Assembly: GCA_012931725.1 (NCBI GenBank)
Contig: CM022951.1
Location: forward strand, 27,743,853-27,807,852
DNA length: 64,000 nt
DNA from: Litsea cubeba
Lineage: Eukaryota > Streptophyta > Magnoliopsida > Laurales > Lauraceae
Direction of reading: 5' to 3'
Shown: positions 45,556-57,860 of the stretch, in pieces
How positions within the stretch are numbered: the stretch's first letter is position 1
Layout of the letters: every line of letters begins with the position of its first letter
Position numbers and translations under genes: made by a program
Notes under the pieces: model-generated
The model's input: the letters and a program-made list of their open reading frames with translations, nothing else
Database searches by the model: none
Told to the model about the DNA's origin: nothing

Positions 45556-47575
45556 TGAAAGAAACTGCGATTCAGATCTGAACATCACTAGCGGAAGACT
45601 TTCATGGCTAATTTGTAACATGACAGATTTTAAAAAATCTGATTTGGGCAGCATAAATCAGCTATAGTGATCGCATAAGAACTCCATGAATTCATGACCA
45701 ACAAGTGTATAATTAAAGGAGATTCAAGAAGACTATTACCTTGAAGATTTGTAGACTTCAAATCTCTGGAAAAATAGATCCAAAGGGCCGAACTCAGACT
45801 TGCAATTACCAAACAACTTGTTGGAATTTTCTGCAGTAGTATTGCCTTTGATCTTCTTCTCTATCTCACTTCCAAATCTGATTGGCTAAGATGGTGGGAT
45901 CTTAATCTAGGTTTCTAGATGAGATTTGAGAACTATTTTCTATGGAGAAAATATCAGACTTTGAACTATCTTCAAAGAAGAACAAAGGGGGCTGGACGTG
46001 TGGAATATTATGCTCCTTAGTGTTGGACGTCTAAGGGGGGGGAGCATCATCCTTTTTATAGAAACTTTGGGAATTCTTTCCTAAAAAGTTATCTCTTCTA
46101 ATTCTCATAGATGTCCTAAAAGGAAAGTATAATCTAAATATTTATTTCCTTTTAGAAACACTCCAATTAGAAAAGGAAACTAAGGAACTTCCCATAAACT
46201 TTGGCAATTAGTAATCCTAGTTGCACAACACTTACTAATTTGAGTTTCTAATTCAAAAAGGAAACTCTCTTATAGGAATATTAATCCAAAGAGGAGTCCA
46301 ACCTTCCAAGTAGAGAGACCTACTCAAAATCGGAAACCTTACCCATGGAATTCCCATTATGGACGTCCCACATACTAATGCACACCATGGCCCATAAATA
46401 ATTTATCTAGAATTAAATTCATGTATGCCATCAAAGGCCTATTTGAATTTAAACTCAAAATTATTTTTCCACTAAAATAATTCAACCATATGTCATCTAA
46501 ACATTTTAGGAAACCATGCCAATCTTGGAAAGTGACTAGGGAAGGGACCAAAAGATATATTTGCCATTGGCTCCCAAAATGACCAAAATGTCCATGCTAA
46601 ACACATAGCAACATAAAGACCATTTTAACCTTAACTCATTCCACTAAAGAGTTATGGTTGAACTCCAGGGACAAATATATAATATAATAAGCTCGTCATA
46701 AAATGACAGTTGTCTTCGACCTACTAAGTGTAATGACCTGAATGCCCCTCTATGTAACATCCATAATCAAGTCAGGTTATCCAATGTACTATCAACCTTC
46801 TCGATTACATTTAAACCTTAGAACTTCATATCCTTAACTTAATCATCATCCGGATATCATTCTCTTGGTCCAGGGAGCGACCCACAAGTTCAATATCCAT
46901 ATGGAACATCCATATACTAAGATCTTAGATTTTGATGATCAATCGGATAATTCTAAGGGGACGATCATTCCATCATTAGATGGCATAGATTCTTTATTGC
47001 ATCTGCACGTCCCAACTGATCAAGTCCGAGTACCTAAAACACAGAGCTGTTGACCCATGAAAAGAATCTCACCCATAGTGAATTAAAGCACAAGAACTTG
47101 ACTTCGTCAGTTCATCCACAAATGCTCAAGATTAAGAGCACTGGTCACTCAGTATCATGAGGTGACTTGATCTCTCTCAGTGATAGTACTATTCTAGAGA
47201 TCACACCTACCATGGTCCTGTTCAATGCATTGCATATGCACTAATGAGATAAATCCGGAAAAGTCCTCCCATGACTTAGGTATGTCACCCTGAATACAGG
47301 AGAGTCTCTCATTATAACTTATACCAAGATGAAGTGCCCAGCTCCATCTCTCAGTTATGAACAAATATGTTGTTTCCAGTATCCATGAATTAGACCTATC
47401 TGTGTGTAGACACTACACACCTAATTCATTTACTAGAAACAATGGGCCTTACACAACCATACATATAGACATGTTTAAAAAGAAAATAGTCATTCCATTA
47501 AATAACCAGTAAATATCCAGTAACAAAAGATGAGAGTGCAGCTAGTGGGCTTTAGGGCATACACGAATCCCAACA
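45556..47575 (-). repeat. 5' LTR of copia-2
   Basis: A 2.0 kb TG...CA repeat collinear with the copia-1 LTRs. It shares the CTTCTCGATTACAT segment with 9127-11139 that the other copia-1 LTR lacks. Confidence 0.9.
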
Positions 47576-48293
47576 TCATAAACCACACGCCATATGAATG
47601 AAAGGGGGAAAAACCCATATCAGGAACAAGAACTCAACATCATCATAAAACAAAACCCATCACAGGAATAAAAGAGGGAAAACCCCAAATCGACATGTGG
47701 TGTTCTGCAATGTGTATTGGAGTAGTTCAGGCCTGAAACATCATTAATATGGTAGAGAGATCTATATATTTTGCAATGTGTATTGGAAGAAAAGTAGACA
47801 ATCACCAATCGGGAAAGAGAAAGTGCAGAGATGGAATTCCAGCGATGGCTTTGCAGAAGTTTAGATGGAGAAATAGCGATCCAATGCTTGCCGAAGAAGA
47901 AGATGCGCATAAAGGGTGGGGTTTCTTGAGCTTTTGCCTTCTAGTGAGAGAGGCGCGAAGGGTTTTTTGTTTTGGAGGGAGAACGAATATTCGGTTAGGG
48001 ATCGATGAGATTCAGGCGAAGGGAAAGAAAGAAATGAGTTAGGGATAAGAGCTAGGGAAAAGTGGAAAAGGGCATGGAAAGGGAGAAGAGGGACTGTGGA
48101 GGTGGGAGAAGGAAAAAATAGATCTTTCAGTGACAAAATTTTTTGTCTCCGAATCTCCTCTTTATTTGGCACCTTGGTTAAAGCTTTTCCGTGACAAGCA
48201 AAAAATTTTTTGTCACCTTCGTGTGCGTTCCGTGTCAACATTGATTATTTTGTCACCAAAGGGTGTCACCAATGGTATTTTTTTGTTGTAGTG
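47576..48293. other. CACTA-2 right part and right end
   Basis: Unassigned sequence (47576-48120), then GTGACA/TGTCAC subterminal repeats (48130-48290) ending in TTTGTTGTAGTG. Short ORFs on both strands overlap each other and have no recognised domain. Confidence 0.6.
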
Positions 48294-48550
48294 GGCTTTG
48301 ATAGTGGGTCCAATAGAGCTATCTATAATCTCATCAGAATGCACACATTACACCAATTTGGATGTGGGGCCAACTATAATTACACGAAATGTAGGCCCAT
48401 ACTTTAATTGTACTATATGTGGATCGGTATTAAATGTAGTTTCCTTGTTATATAGGTTTCCTAACAAAATCAAAAACTTCAAACTCAAATGCCAACTAAT
48501 ATTATCCAATCCATTATCATGTTTATCTATTAGGTTTCCTCTTATTCACA

Positions 48551-48576
48551 CTAGCAACAAACTCCCGTGCTAAGCT
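48551..48576 (-). repeat. Helitron-like 3' terminus
   Basis: On the minus strand the hairpin CCCGAGCTTAGCACGGGA is followed 11 bp later by CTAG and a T. A GC hairpin about ten bases before CTAG/T is the family's 3' signature. Confidence 0.4.
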
Positions 48577-50281
48577 CGGGCCAAAAATAAAAAAATATAT
48601 TAAAGATTTAAGAATTACTTTAAAATATTATTAAGATAAAATAAGTCTAAAAGAAAGAAATTTATTATCTTTGAATATTAGAATCTTTTAACATGTAATG
48701 AAAATAAATATAAAATGAGAATTAAACTTACATAACATAACGACCTTTTGAATTTAAAGGCACTGACCATTACACAAGTATGAATGTGTGTCGATATAGG
48801 ATAGCTTTCCTTAACTAAAGCTTAGATTAAGGTAAGCTCAAGTTTGTGGTGGGGCTCACCTGGCGACTCACATGGGCGTGGTATGGGGGGATTTCAAGGA
48901 CTCTCTGGGACCCTTCTCTTTTTAAAAAATTAGTATCAACTGTGGTTTCTACCATCTCCATCTAGCCCCAAAAGTTTAATGGCCAACAATCCATTCGGAT
49001 CAGTACATAGTCGATCCAACGGTTCCGTAAATCTGGATCTGACCAAAAGCTAGCGGACATGTACAATTTAGGGAGGTCGTGTGTTTGGTCCATTTGGATG
49101 GACCAAGGGTGGGCCCCACAAACTAACCTTACCGCTTTAAATGGAAAGGTATGGTGCCCGAGGTCAAAAAACATAATGAAATATGTGATTCTTTTCTGAG
49201 ATATTATCAGAAAAGAACTGATTTTATAGAAATAAATAAGTAGTTTATATTTATTATATATATAACTTTAATAAAAAAGAAAAAAATAACTTGGTGGAGT
49301 CACATAATGTAACATCTAACGGTGGGCCTCATATCCTAATTCCTTCAAGGTGTGTCCAATTGGATAGTGGGACCTTGCTGATGTGTCATTCAGAGGATCC
49401 TCAGTGGGGTCACTTGATGTAACATTTAAAGATATGCCATTATCCAAATATCTAAAGGTCTGTCCAATTGAATATTTGGTCAGTAGACCCTTGTTGATGT
49501 GGTATTCCAAGGAGTATTAGTGGGGTCTTATGATGTAATATTTAAAAGTGGGCCTCTTATCCAAATTCATTAAGGTGCATTATGATGTGTTTAAAAGTGG
49601 CATTGTCTACAACAATTATTAAAGGCGGGTCTCATGTCAACCCTTATATTATTTCATGTATATATAATTAAAAATGAAATGTATTTTTAATATGCATTTT
49701 AATAACAAATATAATTGATCATAAGAGTCCATTATTTTCTATTCGTTGAACGTGGGATTCCACCTTGTAATTAACGGTCTAGATCATGAAATTAATGGTC
49801 TTGATACAACTCCATATTGGTTGGTCCTTTTTGTTGGGTATTACATCATCCGTGCCGTTGGTTTGATGGGCCAAGCTGGATGGTGGTGCCTTTTGAAGGT
49901 GTCTATCAATCGGGAGATCAAACTGGTCCCCACAAATCCATCTGTTGTTTATGCTTTTATGTGGATGATTGATCTATTCTCAGATCATGATAATTTAGTC
50001 GTGCCCATTCTCTCTGACTGCTAACACCATGAAAGTGGGCCCCACAGACCTCTATTAAGGGAGTTGATTCTAATCTTGCAAGAAAAATGAGATAAGGTTT
50101 ACTTTAAAATAGGAGTGATCGAGATTTTAGGGAGAACAAATCCAAGGAGTTTTGTTGCTAGAAATAGTAGTGTGATCTAGATTTAAGATTATAAATAAGT
50201 ATTTTTTTGAAAGGAGAGACTTTTTAGGGATGATGTGGTACCCCTCACAGCCCACCTCTCCCTTTGCTTTAATATATATAA

Positions 50282-50312
50282 CTAGCACTTTAGTGCCCGC
50301 GTCCAACGCGAG
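50282..50312 (-). repeat. Helitron-like 3' terminus
   Basis: On the minus strand GGCTCGCGTTGGACGCGGGC (imperfect hairpin), then ACTAAAGTG, then CTAG and T. The element would extend to higher coordinates; its 5' end was not identified. Confidence 0.4.
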
Positions 50313-50524
50313 CCTTGAAACAAATTCATCCAAGTAAAGAAATAAACTCAATTTAAAATTATTATGTATAAATCTTAAAAGTCGTCAGTAGCTTTTTGAG
50401 AACCTCATATACCTTTATGCCTTCCCATTCATTGGGAAATGGATATTGTATGGAGAGAGAGAGAAAGCTTTTGGAGAACCTCATATATACCTTTATGCCT
50501 TCCCATTCAATGGGAATGGATATT

Positions 50525-50557
<33 letters not shown>

Positions 50558-51779
50558 CACTTATGTCAAAAACTTTTACTTTTACAAAGTTTATTTTTTC
50601 TTTCGTCATAGCATGAGAGGACTCCACAGAGTTGCTAATTATGTATTAGAAAGATGGAAATCAATCCATAAGATTGGTGATTATGGATTATAAAAATGGA
50701 ATAGTAATTCTTGTTAGAGACATTTTTGGGGTTATTGTATATATATTTTTTTATGTCCGCTGAAGTCTCAGTTGCAATTCTCCAGTTGTTATTCTTGATA
50801 AGCAAACACGATCTCAATCATCAAACATATGAAACTGCAAATTTTGATAAATTAATAAGGGGTAGTAAAATGATAAAATCTCAGGACAATTTAAACAAAT
50901 ATAAATAATGAAAAAAAATTAAAAATGACAACATATAAATAAATAAAAAAATGAAGGAAATAAACTTTTCTAAATGACCCATTTAATAGATGGAATCATT
51001 TTTTTTGGTTGGTTGGGATATATGGTGTTAATTAAACCTAGGTTTTATTTGGTGAGTTCACAGGTGATGATGAGAATGAGTTTGATTTTGATGTGCAATT
51101 GGATTGTGTGGCTAGCGGATTGAGTTGGAGAGTGGGTAATGAGTTGGAAGTAGGTTGGTGACTGGGTTGTTGTGTAGGCATCCGAGTGGTCTGAATGGTT
51201 TTGTTTGGCCGGGTATAGAAGTGAGTCGGGTTGGTTGGGTTATATGGTGTTAAGTAAACCTGGGTTTGATTTGGTGAGTTCAGGTGACGATGAGAATGGG
51301 TTTGATTTTGATGTGCAAAGAGATGACAAAGTGGTGAGAATGATGAATGATGACGGGGAAAGAAAAATAAAAGAAAACAAAAAACTGAGGATGATTGTGA
51401 AGATGGGGGAACTATGTAGATAGGTAGATGGTGAAGATTGGGTGAAGTGCTATTTGGTTGGACGGGCCTATGGGAAAGTTGAACAGAGGATTGGGGATGA
51501 GTTTGTGTGATTTGATGGCTAGTAGATAGTGAGGGGTCGATTTTGTGCTTGGAACTTGAGTGGGTACAGAGGAGAAGAGATGGATAGAGATGTGAAGGAA
51601 GGTGCTGGTTGTTTAAAGGTGGGTCGATTGGACTTTGGCCGTAAGAGTTGAAGTGGGTTTGTGTATAGATGCAGTAAAGAAAGTGAAATGAAAGAGAGAT
51701 GGCAGTGATGAAGAGGTTGAATGGTAGAGGTTTGGTTTGGACATGTGGCTAGGTTCAATATGTGGTGGGTGTTGTAAGT

Positions 51780-52552
51780 GCCTAAAATTATATGGACTTG
51801 GAATTGTGGATTAGGATGAGTTTAGAACTCTTCGATGAGGTTGGGATGCCTGAAACCTGAAACGGAAGGAGAAGAAAGTAGTCAAAGACCCTGGCTGCAG
51901 TCAGCGCAAGGCTCTCCGATGCCTAAGTCAGTTCTGTAACTAAACAAATGATGGAGATAGAGTATGAGTGTAAGGGATTTTGTGTATGTATATATCCGTA
52001 CCTGTTGTGAGGTGAGCTTATCTATTTATAGGAGAAGAATGTTGGCTTTGGATGATGGGCCCCATGATTTGATTTGGTACTTGAGAGGCACAGCCCTATC
52101 AGCCCACTTTTCATTAAATGACAGTCCCATCGGGCCATACCCTACGGACTTCTTGGCAGGGTCCCATCAGACTTCACCTGGGAGTTCACCCTGATGTGGA
52201 CGGAGCTGCTGGATGCCGTTCAATCAGGGATTATGTGCGGCATGGATGTCTTCTCAGCCCTACTTGCGCATGCCCCTGTCTTATCACACATCCTGTAGCG
52301 TGATTGAGTATCCATAGAAGTGGAGCTATCAGTGTCTGTCTCGGCTAGCATTCTGGCACCATTGCCTAGATGCGTGACCGAGGCCAGGACATGATGCTGA
52401 GGTCAGGAATGAACGAGGTCGGGAATGACCTTGATCTCGGTTGGCGCTCTGGCCCTATTGCTGAGGTGCGCGTGGCCGAGACTGAGACGTGGCTAGCTGG
52501 TACTATAATCGAAGCTAATGTCATCTCGGTATCTTGGGAATATCTTCACACA
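51780..52552 (-). repeat. Element 0: probable 3' LTR of a different Tat-like gypsy element
   Basis: A minus-strand TATA box (52030-52023) lies upstream of what would be the R region. The right edge ...TCTTCACACA is followed by a purine tract on the minus strand (TAGGGGGCAAT) laid out like that of the other gypsy elements here. The left boundary is a guess, because no second copy is available in the window. Confidence 0.5.
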
Positions 52553-52563
52553 ATTGCCCCCTA
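52553..52563 (-). promoter_or_regulatory. Probable polypurine tract of element 0
   Basis: TAGGGGGCAAT on the minus strand, next to an LTR start TGTGTGAAGA. It is comparable to GAGGGGGCATT before TGTTGACACC in the inner element. Confidence 0.5.
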
Positions 52564-52917
52564 GCTTCTGACTTCTTAGAGTTCTTCAACTCTTTTGAGG
52601 TTGGAAACTAAGTAGTATGATGGGAGAATCTTTTGAGTATCAGGTTTGAATCTCATCTCGGTTTCGGTCGTTGACGTCTGATCTCTATCCATGCGTCGCT
52701 TTATCTACGCGAGGTAATAAATAGTGTGCACTGATGGTGCACCTTGATCGATGCAAAAAAAAAAAGGGCTGTTGGTTCTGTGTCACCGCCTGGTTAGTCG
52801 CTCAATCACTCTGAAAAGGCATGCAGTGTTTTGAGGAGACGTGTATAGTATTCGAAGCGACGTCTGGCACGTGCTCCTCCAGAATTTTGAAAAGGCGCCC
52901 CTCTCTTTATAAATATA

Positions 52918-52925
52918 GAGGTTTA
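52918..52925 (+). promoter_or_regulatory. TATA box of the element 0 antisense gene
   Basis: TATAAATA, 249 bp upstream of the ATG at 53167. It faces the gene and runs opposite to the LTR promoter. Confidence 0.55.
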
Positions 52926-53166
52926 GGGCTTTTTCATTCTTTATTTTTTCTATCGTCGGAGAAGAGAGTCCATCTGAAGAGAAGTGCTGCCGAGATCGAG
53001 TTTGCGCTAGTCCGACCTCAGACTTGGTCCTGTTTTTTGCAAGTCCTTATTCTCTGTCTCGTTCGTTTTTTAGATTAGAGCTTTTTTGTTTTGTCTAGGG
53101 TTTCTCCTTCTTTTTGCCCTTTTCTCAGTTTTGCCCTTCGTCTTCTTAGTTTTTGTCAACTCAAAA

Positions 53167-54131
53167 ATGGGCGTGTATAGGAACTGGTTAGAAAGCCCTG
53201 GGGCAATAGCGCAGTTTAGTGCCAAGGTCAATATTCTCAACGATGTCCGGATTAGGTTACATAACCCTGAGTCTTTCGATGGCCGCACCTTTTCTAATGG
53301 CGAGATGCCATTCCCCTTGGTCACCATCATAGAGGGCGGAGTCCAATTCCCCATTCACCCTTTGCTTAGGGCCTGCCTTGTGACTGGAACCTCTGCCCCC
53401 GTCAATTGATGCCGAACGGCTTCAATATTATGATGGGCGTCGTCGTGCTTAATAAGATTCTCGAAATTGATCTTGGTGTTCAGGACATTGAGGACGTCTA
53501 TGACCTCTGCAAGTCTGGGTCGGAGAACACATATTACCTTCGAGTGAAGGCGAAACGGGGGGTTTTCGTTAAAGAACTGGAGGATTTGAATAAATACGTC
53601 GGAGATGATCGCATGTTCGACTCAGGCAACTAGGAGTTTGGAGACGATGAGCCTGTGATGCAGAGGGCATACATGATTCCTCGCGGCCTCGGGACTCCTT
53701 CGAGTAAATATTGTTCCTCTGGCTTCATTTTTCTTTTGTATTTTCCCCTTTTTCCATTGAAGTGTTTGACAAATTTTATTTGGCGTGCAGGCGTTCAGCA
53801 GAGAAGAAGCAAAGCCCGCCGAGACGGTTGGGTGAGGAACGAGAAATGGTTCCGGGCCATTTATAGTTACCGAGGCCACAAGGACAGAGCAGCTTGGGCG
53901 CTCCTGAACTACAAGGTGAGGTACCGTTCTTTTAAAAAGAGGAGTGGTGAACGCGAGGTGCTTGTGGCAGAAGGGGAAGGAGAAGGGCGTCCCGAAGGAA
54001 CCGAGCCTGCACAGCCGAAATCGAAGAAGAACGCCAGGCAGCTTCTGGTTTCGAGGCCTCCTCTTCTACTTTAGGGATCGAGGCCTCCCTGAAGTCGAGG
54101 AGAATACGGCAAATAATCGATTCGTATAGCT
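53167..54131 (+). pseudogene. Element 0 antisense extra gene, 'putative gypsy-type transposon' (Transposase_28-like) protein
   Basis: From the ATG at 53167 the first exon encodes IRLHNPESFDGRTFSNGE and VQFPIHPLLRACLV. After a one-base shift near 53407 it continues with LMPNGFNIMMGVVVLNKI and a Tyr-rich segment. A TAG lies at 53631-53633. A GTAAAT donor (53704) and GCGTGCAG acceptor (53783-53790) bound an 87-bp intron that joins in frame to a basic second exon (WVRNEKWFRAIYSYRGHKD). I assign the family from recalled pattern (HPF...LNPNGW-type motif), not from a search. The gene is cut at 54131 by element 1. Its orientation, opposite to the flanking LTR, fits the antisense extra ORFs of Tat elements. 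Confidence 0.6.
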
Positions 54132-56680
54132 TGATGGAACAGCGCTTCCACTCGGTTCTACCGAGGTCAGCAGATGTGGGAGTCCGTTTGGGTCCGACCC
54201 TTTCGTAACCGGAAGGGGGCAGAGGCATGCATCAATATTTTTTTGTGTGGGTGTGCCAGATTTTCTGTTTTACTTGGAATTGCAAGTGGTGATCCGGAGA
54301 TCAACCTTCGCAAGTAAAACGGAAATCAACTTCTTTCGAGTTTTCCATTGCACATATATTTAAAAAAAGAGACATTTTTCTTGATTTGCCGTTGAAAGGC
54401 GATTTTTTGGCATTTATAGCCGATTTACAATCCCGATCAATAATGAAAGACAAGAGTTGTGATTTTGTCTCTTTTGAAAAAATACAAGCTACAATGAAAA
54501 GCAAGAAAAGGATGATCTAACTTCTTAGGAGATTGTGGGGGACCCGTTCAGATTGACGGTCGTAAGCCATATGTGGGCTTCACCATCATCCATGCAGATG
54601 AGAACAGAGGATGCTATTGATTCGCTTGGCTTGGCTATAACCTCAGGTTTTTAGAGGACAAAGAGCAAAAGGAGGTCCTATGTCCAATAAAAAACTAAGT
54701 AGACGGGCTGAAAAGCCACGTCTAAGCCATTGGAGGCAGAAGGAGAGGGCAAAGACCTTGGGGGGCGGGGGGAGGGGTACCCCCCAAGGGACTTTTGTCA
54801 CCTTGTAGCGGTGGTCGGTGTAGGATTTCCTCAGAGTTTTCTCTTTTTGATGCCTTTTTCTGTCCGAGTTTCCGGATTTTCTGCAGTCTGTTGTTTGTTT
54901 TCTCTGCTGTCTGTTCGTTGTGTCTGTTTTCTTCTTGGAGAGCTCTCCTATTTATAGGCTTTTAGGTAGCCATTTAGGAGGGTTTATGGGCTTTTATTGT
55001 CATTAAGCCGCATAATGGGAGGAGTTACAAGATTGAATTCTTTATTTTGTAACTCCTTTTTCTTGGCTTTTGATTGGCCGGAGGAGATTGAGGGCATTTA
55101 ATTGCCTTTAATCGCCATGATGGGAGGAGTTTTATGGGTTAAATGCCATGAATCTCTTGACTTGTAACTCTCGGATGCTTGCTTCTGATTGGTCCGTCCA
55201 AAGAAATGGATTAATGACTTTAATAAAGCTAGTCAATTAATCGCATTAAGTGGTCACCGAGCAGTTGAAGAGTCGCGGGCCGTGCCGCGTCTTTTGGGAT
55301 TCTTCTAGCGATGATCATCGATGGATCTTCATGTAGATCGACATCGGATGACCATGTAACTTCAGGTGTTGGTTGCCAACAGCGGGTCGGTGCCATCTGT
55401 CCTGTTGATTTCTCGATCGGTCGGGTAGAAAGCACACTTTTTTTGGTTGACCAGTTGACGATCAATGTTGATTTCGATACTCTTGATGATTAACCCGTGT
55501 TTTTGACGAATATCAGAGGATTTGGTGTCTCAAAAGTATGAATTTTGGAAAATACCAGAGGCCGGACGCTTCGAATCGTGAAAAAACGGCGAAAAATGGG
55601 GTTTTCGAGGCCCACCGGGCGATCTCGGGCCCAGGGTCGCCGGCGACCCTGGGGGGGGGGGGGGGTTTCCCCATTTTGTCCCGTTTTTGTGTCCGTTTTT
55701 GCTGTTTTTTTATTCTTTTTTCTTCTATATTTTTCCTTGACATTTTGATCATTTATTTGCCTGATTCCCCTGTAGAAAACCTGATGAGAATCCTTGCATT
55801 TTATTTTGCAAAGTTTCCAATTTTCTGAGAAAGCCGAAGACTTTGTCGCGCAGAGATGCCAATTTTCCATCAGAAGCTGAAACTAGGTCAAACGATGTCG
55901 GAATGACCTGAAATTTGGTGTGAAGCCTACTGAGCAATAAATAAGACCAACCATAGGCTTTTGTTTGAGTTTTGAAGCCGTTTGGGGTCCTATCACCAGT
56001 AGACTTGCTTTTGTCGCGATGATGATGTCGCGGCTTGATGTGCGGTCAACCGATGTCCGATTGACTTGAAATTTGACAGGGAACCTATTGGAGTCATTTT
56101 AAGATGATCCATAGGCTCTGTCTTGGAAACCATGGTCCCGGGGAGCTTCGCCGCCGAGAGGCCTGATTTGGCTTCCTAGCGTCAAAGTATGGTCAAATGT
56201 TGTCGAAATGACCTGAAATTTGACGTGTAGCCCTTTGTAAGCATCTTGAAGCCATCCATGTGCTCTATCTGATGAGTGATGGCCTAGGTGGTTCCCACCG
56301 CCGAGAGGCTTGATTTAGCTGTTCGAGGGTTGATGTAGGGTCAAACGTTGTCGGTTTAGCTCGGAACGTGACGTGGAGCCTTTTGGATGTATTTTGAGAC
56401 CATCCATCGGCTCTGATCGAAGATTTAGTGTCTCCGATTCTTTCGCCGCCGGGAGCTCCTTTTCAGCTGCCGGAGAAGCGAAGTTAGGCCAGATGATTTT
56501 GAAATGGCCCGAAACTTCTTGTGTACTCCTCTTTTGGCTGTCTTGAAGGATCTTACGGTTTTTGTTTGATTCTGACAAGATTTGATTTTTTGGAAGTAGC
56601 ATTGCCTATTTATGGGAGGTTGCGACTTCATGTAGCTCTTTGGATCTTGAAGAGGCAAAGTGACATTTTTGGTGTCAACA
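54132..56680 (-). repeat. 3' LTR of element 1
   Basis: Plus-strand edges TGATGGAAC and GGTGTCAACA match the inverted ends of the inner LTR. It contains the minus-strand TATA box (54956-54949), the GC-rich block (55605-55665) and the G/C palindrome region near 54760-54790. Confidence 0.88.
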
Positions 56681-57730
56681 AATGCTCCCTCGAGGTACAG
56701 CGACGAGTTGCTTAACTTTTGTAGTCGATGTGCCTCGAAGAGATTTGTGAAGGAGAGCATGCGACTGGACCAAAAGTCTTTGAGCAGTCTTTCTTTTTTG
56801 GTATTTGTAGCCTTTTGAGCTTCCTGGGGAATTTAATGGTAGTGAAAGGGATCACGTACCATCTCGAGGCAAAGTTTTGAAGATGACATCAGGGATGTGG
56901 ATTTGGGTTTTGACCTTGTGACCTAACACGCTGTATGTGGCAGGTTAGGGGGTCGGGTTTGGTTTTGACCGTGTGACCCAACAAGCTGTATGTGGAATGT
57001 TGGGGGATCAATTTTGGTTTTGATCTTATGACCCAACAGGCTGTATGTGGCAAGTTAGGGGATCAGGTTTTGGTTTTTGGTTTTGGTCTTGTGACCTAAC
57101 AAGCTGTATGTGGCAAGTTAGGGGACCAGGATTTGGTTTGGATTTTTGCAGAATGTCAATTTCAAGATTTTGGCTCAATTTGGTAGATGAGGCTGGATGG
57201 TTTGATTTTTGGAAGCTCATGGGGCTTGGAATTCTCTTTGTATGGTCCAATCAACTCAAAAGAGGCATGGAACCATTTTTGTAAGCTCTTGGTAAATGGG
57301 ATTTCTCTTTGACTAAAAGCCCAAATTTTTTTTTTTTAGTGACTAGGTGGTCAAACCTGGCTCATATGGGCTAACCCATGGGACCTTAAGCTTTTGAAAT
57401 GGCTTAGATTTCATATGGTGTCATTTTTGTAAAGAATATCCAAAAATATCTCCTTTGGATAGAGAATATCTAAGAATATCTTTACTTGGAGAGAATCTCT
57501 CATCTTCCCTTAATTTTGGAAAAGAATATCTCAAGATATCTTCCTTTGGGAAAGAATCTTTCATTGATCCTATCTTTTGGGAGAAAATCTCTCATTGATT
57601 TCTTTTTGGGAGAAAATCCCTCAAGATATCTTTCTTTTGGGAAAGAATCTTTCTAATCTTTTTCTTTTGGGAAGGTTACTAATTAGTAACGCTTACCTGT
57701 TTCTTCTTTCCTTCTTTGGTTTGCTTTCTT
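56681..57730 (-). other. Polypurine tract and 3' UTR of element 1
   Basis: The purine tract (56681-56695, slightly mutated) is followed by four copies of the GTGACCTAACAGGCTGTATG unit (56928-57130) and by AAAGATATC-type short repeats (57430-57660). It is collinear with 33160-34126 of the inner element in reverse. Confidence 0.75.
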
Positions 57731-57731
57731 C

Positions 57732-57739
57732 TATAAAAG
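57732..57739 (+). promoter_or_regulatory. TATA box of the element 1 antisense gene
   Basis: TATAAAAG, 129 bp before the ATG at 57861. Conserved at 63559 (element 2) and on the minus strand at 33152 (inner element). Confidence 0.65.
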
Positions 57740-57860
57740 CAAGGAGGAGGTTGGATCTCTTGCTCTTATTACTTTCTTTTGCAACAATCCCAAAAGGGCT
57801 TCAAGACCAAGAGTTCTTCTTCTTCAAGATCTTCAAGACTTTTCTTCTTCTTCTCCATCA

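Larger units (their letters stand above)
41900..47575 (-). mobile_element. Copia-2: 3'-truncated copy of the copia-1 family
   Basis: It matches copia-1 from the integrase core (copia-1 position about 7058) through the 5' LTR. The rest of integrase, RT, RNase H and the 3' LTR are absent. The break at 41900 has no LTR end and no duplication. It retains gag and about 1.7 kb of gag/leader that copia-1 has lost. Confidence 0.88.
40153..48293. mobile_element. CACTA-2: second CACTA DNA transposon, non-autonomous, with truncated copia inside
   Basis: Left end CACTACAAGAAAAAACATG at 40153. The right end, on the minus strand, is CACTACAACAAAAAAATACC and finishes at 48293. The 3-bp duplication GGC is at 40150-40152 and 48294-48296. 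Subterminal repeats at both ends are built on GTGACA/TGTCAC, unlike CACTA-1, so this is a different family. No transposase is visible. About 5.7 kb is a copia remnant. Confidence 0.88.
48294..51770. other. Spacer with Helitron-like ends and small duplications
   Basis: No convincing gene. Helitron-type hairpin termini lie at 48551 and 50282. Three degenerate copies of about 114 bp around GGGGTCACTTGATGTAACA start near 49294, 49405 and 49521. A 75-bp duplication with GA runs is at 50399-50570. A 90-bp segment at 51006-51098 recurs at 51229-51318. Confidence 0.5.

Noticed and set aside
51205..51423. Small ORF in the 51 kb spacer
   Set aside because: Overlaps an internally duplicated segment and has no domain or supporting signals.
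53070..53354. Minus-strand ORF opposite the element 0 gene
   Set aside because: Shadow of the plus-strand frame, which has the recognisable motifs, ATG and intron.
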